Part shown: piece by piece, positions 60,783 through 64,000 of the stretch
Layout of the letters: the number at the start of each line of letters is the position of its first letter
Numbering within the stretch: the stretch's first letter is position 1
DNA from: Paenibacillus sp. 1001270B_150601_E10
GTDB taxonomy: Bacteria; Bacillota; Bacilli; Paenibacillales; Paenibacillaceae
Length of the DNA stretch: 64,000 nucleotides
Assembly (NCBI RefSeq): GCF_015558675.1
Contig: NZ_JADMOL010000001.1
Span: forward strand, 90,637 to 154,636
Reading direction: 5' to 3'
Program-made: the position numbers and the translations under genes
The notes under the pieces: generated by a model
The model's input: only the letters and a program-made list of their open reading frames with translations
Told to the model about the DNA's origin: nothing
Databases searched by the model: none

Positions 60783-61796
60783 TTATGGCGTAAATAATGA
60801 GTGGGGTTGAATATTAACGAGATTAATTTCTTGTTTCACTTTTTTCGCGACTTTTAGATATTGCTTAATCTCTCGAATAAGCTGGAAAAGAGTAGCCCGA
60901 ACCTCAAACTCCTCCCTGCTTTTTGGAAGCTCCATGAACTGCAGCTGTTCATCCAGTTCCACTATCAATTGCTCTGTCTTTCCTGTGTATTCAGGGTCCT
61001 TAACATCCTCGCTCAACTGTTCCATAAGATTCGCAACGCGCAGGTTCTGCGGCAAGGCTAGATAAATCTCAGATAACAATTGAAGCATGTTATTGATTTG
61101 ATCTAGCTGCGATTTTCTCATATAGAAATATAAGAGCCAGCGCTCCTCATCCTTCATATCCTCAGAAGGCATGATATGATTCTCTAAAGCTTTTGAAGCA
61201 AGCGTTATGCCTTCTTCAATCTTGTCCGACGCCTCCATAAGTTCATGTCCATCCCAGATCATCGAGGTATCCTGCAGATTCTCGCTCATCTTCTTAAAAA
61301 TTGTAGAGAAGATTGTATCCACAGCCTCTCTCGTTTGCTTTAGCTTCAAATCCTCTCTAGGCATATAAACCATGTTTACCACCGTAGCTGCTCCAAGTCC
61401 GCAGATAAGTTGGAGCACAACGTCCCCTACCATGAGAAACGACGGCTCTCCGCTCTTATAGAAACTGAAGACTACAACTGCGCTGGTTACAATTCCTTGC
61501 TGAAAATTCAGTTTCGCACTAATGGGAAACGAGATCAGAATATAAATGGCGAGGACCCATAGATGAAAGCCCAGCAGGCTGAAAAGGATCCAAGCAATCA
61601 CCAAGCTCACAAGCGAGGCGAACAAGCGCTCGGAAACCGATTTGACGCTTCTTTTGCGCGTTACGTCTACAGCAATAATTGCGAGTGTACCTGCTCCAAT
61701 TGGATTATGCAGACCGATGGCACTAGCTACCAGTATCGCTAGAATAGCTGCAATGGCTGTTTTAATGACGCGAAATCCGACAAATCCAAAGATCAT
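60783..61796 (-). CDS. Aromatic acid exporter-family (FUSC/ArAE-type) membrane protein
   Basis: 337 residues. Four to six helices in the first 145 residues (VIKTAIAAILAILVASAIGL, LFASLVSLVIAWILFSLLGF, LWVLAIYILISFP, VVLQLICGLGAATVVNMVYM) are followed by a helical cytoplasmic domain (from about 150) with SASDKIEEGITLASKAL-like and EQLSEDVKDPEYTG segments. This is the DUF939/YqjA-type of half-sized aromatic acid exporter proteins. Substrate unknown. The 170 bases before cotE contain no gene. Confidence 0.86.
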   Translation of the reverse strand: MIFGFVGFRVIKTAIAAILAILVASAIGLHNPIGAGTLAIIAVDVTRKRSVKSVSERLFASLVSLVIAWILFSLLGFHLWVLAIYILISFPISAKLNFQQGIVTSAVVVFSFYKSGEPSFLMVGDVVLQLICGLGAATVVNMVYMPREDLKLKQTREAVDTIFSTIFKKMSENLQDTSMIWDGHELMEASDKIEEGITLASKALENHIMPSEDMKDEERWLLYFYMRKSQLDQINNMLQLLSEIYLALPQNLRVANLMEQLSEDVKDPEYTGKTEQLIVELDEQLQFMELPKSREEFEVRATLFQLIREIKQYLKVAKKVKQEINLVNIQPHSLFTP

Positions 61797-62007
61797 AGGT
61801 CATTTCCTTCCTTTACTCACAGCAATCGCTGCATGACTAATATGGGTATGACATGAATTATACTGCTGCCCTACATCGGATGCAAAGAAATTGATGAAAG
61901 TTTTTCGTTGTCTTTTCATGAAAATCATTTTAGTTGTTACATCATCTTTCCCAACTCTTGTCAGCTTCAAGCCAGCATAAGGCGCTAATTCAGACATCTT
62001 CGCACAT

Positions 62008-62043
62008 AAAAAGGCTCCCTGCATCAAGCAGGAAGCCTTTTTT
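62008..62043. terminator. Terminator of rplY/ctc
   Basis: AAAAAGGCTCCCTGC (from 62008) pairs with GCAGGAAGCCTTTTT (to 62043) with one mismatch and a five-base loop; T-runs on both strands make it bidirectional. It follows the stop at 62063 on the minus strand. Confidence 0.85.
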
Positions 62044-62062
62044 TCGATGGTAAGCGATTTAT

Positions 62063-62665
62063 TTATTCAGCCTCTTCTACTGCTTCCTTCTCCTCAGCCT
62101 CTGAGCTGCCTTGCGGCGCTACAATAGAAGCAAGCAATGTATCAGGCTGCGCTATTAGAGTCAGTCCTTCAGGAAGCTTCACATCCGCAGCGTGAAGTTT
62201 GTCCCCGATCTCTAGAGAACTTAAATCTACTGGAATCGAGTGAGGAAGCAAGGCAGGCAGCGCCTCGACCTCAATCTCTGTTACCACGTGCTGCGTGATG
62301 CCGCCTTTTTCAGCACCTTTTGGCGTGCCCTCGAACTCAAGCGGAATGTTTGCACGGATCGGTTGATTGTCTCGTACAACAAAGAAGTCCGCATGCTTCG
62401 GCTCTCCGTCGATCGCTTGAATCTCTTTTAGAACGGCATGGACAGGCTTATCGGATTCAACAGTAAGCTCGAACATTTCAGCGCCTCCACGCTGGAGCAG
62501 CTTTTTCAAATCTCTTGCTTGTACATGGACCGGAATATTCTCTGCAACTGCACCGTAAACGATTGCAGGTATCCGCCCTTCCTCCCGTAATTGATGGAGT
62601 GTTGACTTATGATCAGCACTTCTTCGTTCTGCGGTCAATTGAAACAATTGATGTTTATTGCTCAT
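62063..62665 (-). CDS. rplY: Ribosomal protein bL25 (general stress protein Ctc)
   Basis: 200 residues from ATG 62665, with AGGAGG eleven bases upstream; the frame opens at 62725. The L25 domain has LREEGRIPAIVYG and a beta-barrel that binds 5S rRNA, followed by the TL5 C-terminal domain (ANIPLEFEGTPKGAEKGGIT, LPHSIPVDLSSLEIGDKL) and an acidic Glu-rich tail. Ctc is stress-induced in Bacillus. Confidence 0.94.
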   Translation of the reverse strand: MSNKHQLFQLTAERRSADHKSTLHQLREEGRIPAIVYGAVAENIPVHVQARDLKKLLQRGGAEMFELTVESDKPVHAVLKEIQAIDGEPKHADFFVVRDNQPIRANIPLEFEGTPKGAEKGGITQHVVTEIEVEALPALLPHSIPVDLSSLEIGDKLHAADVKLPEGLTLIAQPDTLLASIVAPQGSSEAEEKEAVEEAE

Positions 62666-62862
62666 TTGCTTGACAGCCTCCTTGTGCACAATGCCCAAAG
62701 CTACGAATTGCATGATATAAGGCATTTGAAATATGTATTCTATTTACCCAGCCTGTCCAGCAATGAAACAGGAAAGAAACGCCACTGTATTTTTTGAAAA
62801 TCAGCAGGCTCCCTTCCATATCCTTTTACAAAGGTGAACATCATCTGCTCTCAACGATTCCA

Positions 62863-63711
62863 TCACCCTATTCTTCGACGCGTAAGGAATCGCTCGAGAT
62901 AAGATACCCCTTGATACATCAGAGTTGCCATGATCGCAATCAATACAATCGATGCCATGACCAGGGTGAAGTTGAACACCTGAAATCCATATATAATGAG
63001 ATAACCAAGTCCAATCTTCGCAACGAGAAATTCTCCAACGATGACACCAACCCACGCGAGCCCCACATTCACCTTCAACGTTGAGATAATGGCTGGTATT
63101 GAGGCAGGAAGCACCACTTTGCGAAATACCGTCCGACGATTCCCTCCAAATACTTGAACGACCTTAATGTAGTTGGAATCTACCTCACGAAAGGCTTGAT
63201 AGACGACTAATGTCGTGATGATTACCGTAATCGACAAAGTCGTGGCCACAATGGCGGAGAAGCCTGGGCCAAAGCCGACGATAAATAAAGGCCCGAGCGC
63301 CACTTTCGGCATACTGTTGAAGACGACCATATACGGATCGAGCACCTTGGCTAAGAATTTCGACCACCAGATCAAAACGGCTATTGCCGTACCTAGGATT
63401 GTACCAAGCAGAAAGCCTACGATTGTCTCTCCAACTGTCATGAGCAGATGCGGCCAAATGCTGCCGTCCATCATGTCCTTCCAAATTTGGTAACCTACCT
63501 TGCTTGGGTAGCTGAATAAGAGCACGTCAATCCACTTTAGTCGTCCTGCAATCTCCCATAGGGACACAAATGCGACTAGGATAATAAGCTGGGTCAGCAC
63601 AACGGAGAAGCGAAAGGTTCGCTCTTTCTTTTTGTATTGCTGAAAGGAAGCCTGAACTAAACGTGTTGATGAGGTTCGAACCCTGGATTCTGTAGACAAT
63701 GGATCAGCCAT
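62863..63711 (-). CDS. SsuC/TauC-like ABC transporter permease
   Basis: 282 residues from ATG 63711, with AGGAGG eleven bases upstream; GTG 63723 is too close to that site. Six helices and the EAA loop EVDSNYIKVVQVFGGNRRTV followed by FRKVVLPASIPAI identify a binding-protein-dependent permease of the nitrate/sulfonate/taurine or thiamine-precursor type. Overlaps the ATPase gene by eight bases. The binding protein is not in the window. Confidence 0.9.
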   Translation of the reverse strand: MADPLSTESRVRTSSTRLVQASFQQYKKKERTFRFSVVLTQLIILVAFVSLWEIAGRLKWIDVLLFSYPSKVGYQIWKDMMDGSIWPHLLMTVGETIVGFLLGTILGTAIAVLIWWSKFLAKVLDPYMVVFNSMPKVALGPLFIVGFGPGFSAIVATTLSITVIITTLVVYQAFREVDSNYIKVVQVFGGNRRTVFRKVVLPASIPAIISTLKVNVGLAWVGVIVGEFLVAKIGLGYLIIYGFQVFNFTLVMASIVLIAIMATLMYQGVSYLERFLTRRRIG

Positions 63712-64000
63712 GAGAGCCGCCACCTCCTGTACGATCAGAAGCCTCTAGCTCCATCCACACCTCATGGAATAGATCATTAAATCCTTCTTGCTCGCGGGCA
63801 TAAAAAGGCTGTACGGAACGAATTTGCTCTGGAATCACAAAGCTTTTTCGAATGCTGCCAGGATTGCGATTCAATACAATGACCCGATCGCTGACGGCTA
63901 TGGCTTCCGATAAGTCGTGCGTTACGAGTATGGCCGTCTTCTCCCTAAGCTTTAGCGTTTCGACGATAAGGTCCTCTAGCTGAAGCTTCGTCTGATAATC
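63704..64000 (-). CDS. SsuB/TauB-like ABC transporter ATP-binding protein (partial)
   Basis: Only the last 98 residues and the stop are present; the 5' end lies beyond base 64000. The visible part reads DYQTKLQLEDLIVETLKLRE, TAILVTHDLSEAIAVSDRV and VIVLNRNPGSIRKSFVIPEQ, i.e. the region just after Walker B with the H-loop THDLSEA. The family pairs with SsuC-like permeases for sulfonates, taurine, nitrate or pyrimidine precursors. Confidence 0.9.
   Translation of the reverse strand, partial: DYQTKLQLEDLIVETLKLREKTAILVTHDLSEAIAVSDRVIVLNRNPGSIRKSFVIPEQIRSVQPFYAREQEGFNDLFHEVWMELEASDRTGGGGSHG

Overview
The window looks like the chromosome of an endospore-forming, Paenibacillus-like member of the Bacillales. 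Evidence is the spore genes (cotE, spoVK), the order mutS-mutL-miaA-hfq-PBP1A, a MerR-type glnR in front of glnA, lexA divergent from a LysM-type yneA with Bacillus-type SOS boxes, and AGGAGG-type ribosome binding sites with many TTG/GTG starts. Almost all genes lie on the minus strand. The exceptions are mtnD, lexA, a small Gln-rich ORF and one secreted-protein pseudogene.

Region 1 (1-10.9 kb) is one long minus-strand operon for a Tad/Flp-like pilus or secretion machine. It starts with a Hanks-type kinase fused to a degenerate MinD-like domain. Next come a CpaB-like SAF protein, two degenerate ParA/CpaE-like proteins, a TadA-like ATPase with an N-terminal membrane helix, a double-length TadB/TadC-like platform protein, and four small single-pass pilin-like proteins, the last running off the left edge. 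The kinase is preceded by a clear promoter and a leader that ends in an intrinsic-terminator hairpin. This is the best candidate for an undescribed system here.

Region 2 (10.9-18.5 kb) holds housekeeping and DNA-repair genes: an RlmM-like methyltransferase, an ABC ATPase, a thioredoxin-like protein, a receiver-like protein, nfo, an Fpg/Nei-like protein lacking the catalytic proline, a HAD phosphatase, a Gfo/Idh oxidoreductase and rnz. Region 3 (18.6-31.4 kb) carries metH, mtnD, a complete 2-aminoethylphosphonate uptake and degradation operon (phnS, phnT, fused permease, phnX, phnW) ending in a broken dehydrogenase, a FixH/YtkA-like lipoprotein and a HAD hydrolase. Region 4 (31.5-33.7 kb) is the SOS locus, with at least five LexA-box-like sites between yneA and lexA.

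Region 5 (33.7-42.7 kb) is an accessory, visibly AT-richer stretch full of broken genes: a MutT-type Nudix gene, a copper-amine-oxidase-N stalk protein, a sugar-phosphate isomerase fragment, a VOC glyoxalase, an SNF2-like helicase, a small membrane protein and two IS1595-type transposase tails. A short motif (core CAACTATCCTGCCCGTTAG) recurs in one orientation, often at the 3' end of a broken gene. Intact genes here include a VOC protein, a queuosine-precursor transporter under a preQ1-I riboswitch, a CatB-related acetyltransferase and a DUF2975 protein.

Region 6 (42.7-64 kb) is conserved core: glnR-glnA with a GlnR operator, a methionine-gamma-lyase/aluminium-resistance-family enzyme, spoVK, a DUF218 protein, PBP1A, hfq, miaA, an RsmJ-like methyltransferase, mutL, mutS, an amidoligase-fold protein next to cotE, an aromatic-acid-exporter-family protein, ribosomal protein L25/Ctc, and the start of an SsuBC/TauBC-like transporter cut by the right edge. 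No tRNA, rRNA or CRISPR array was seen.
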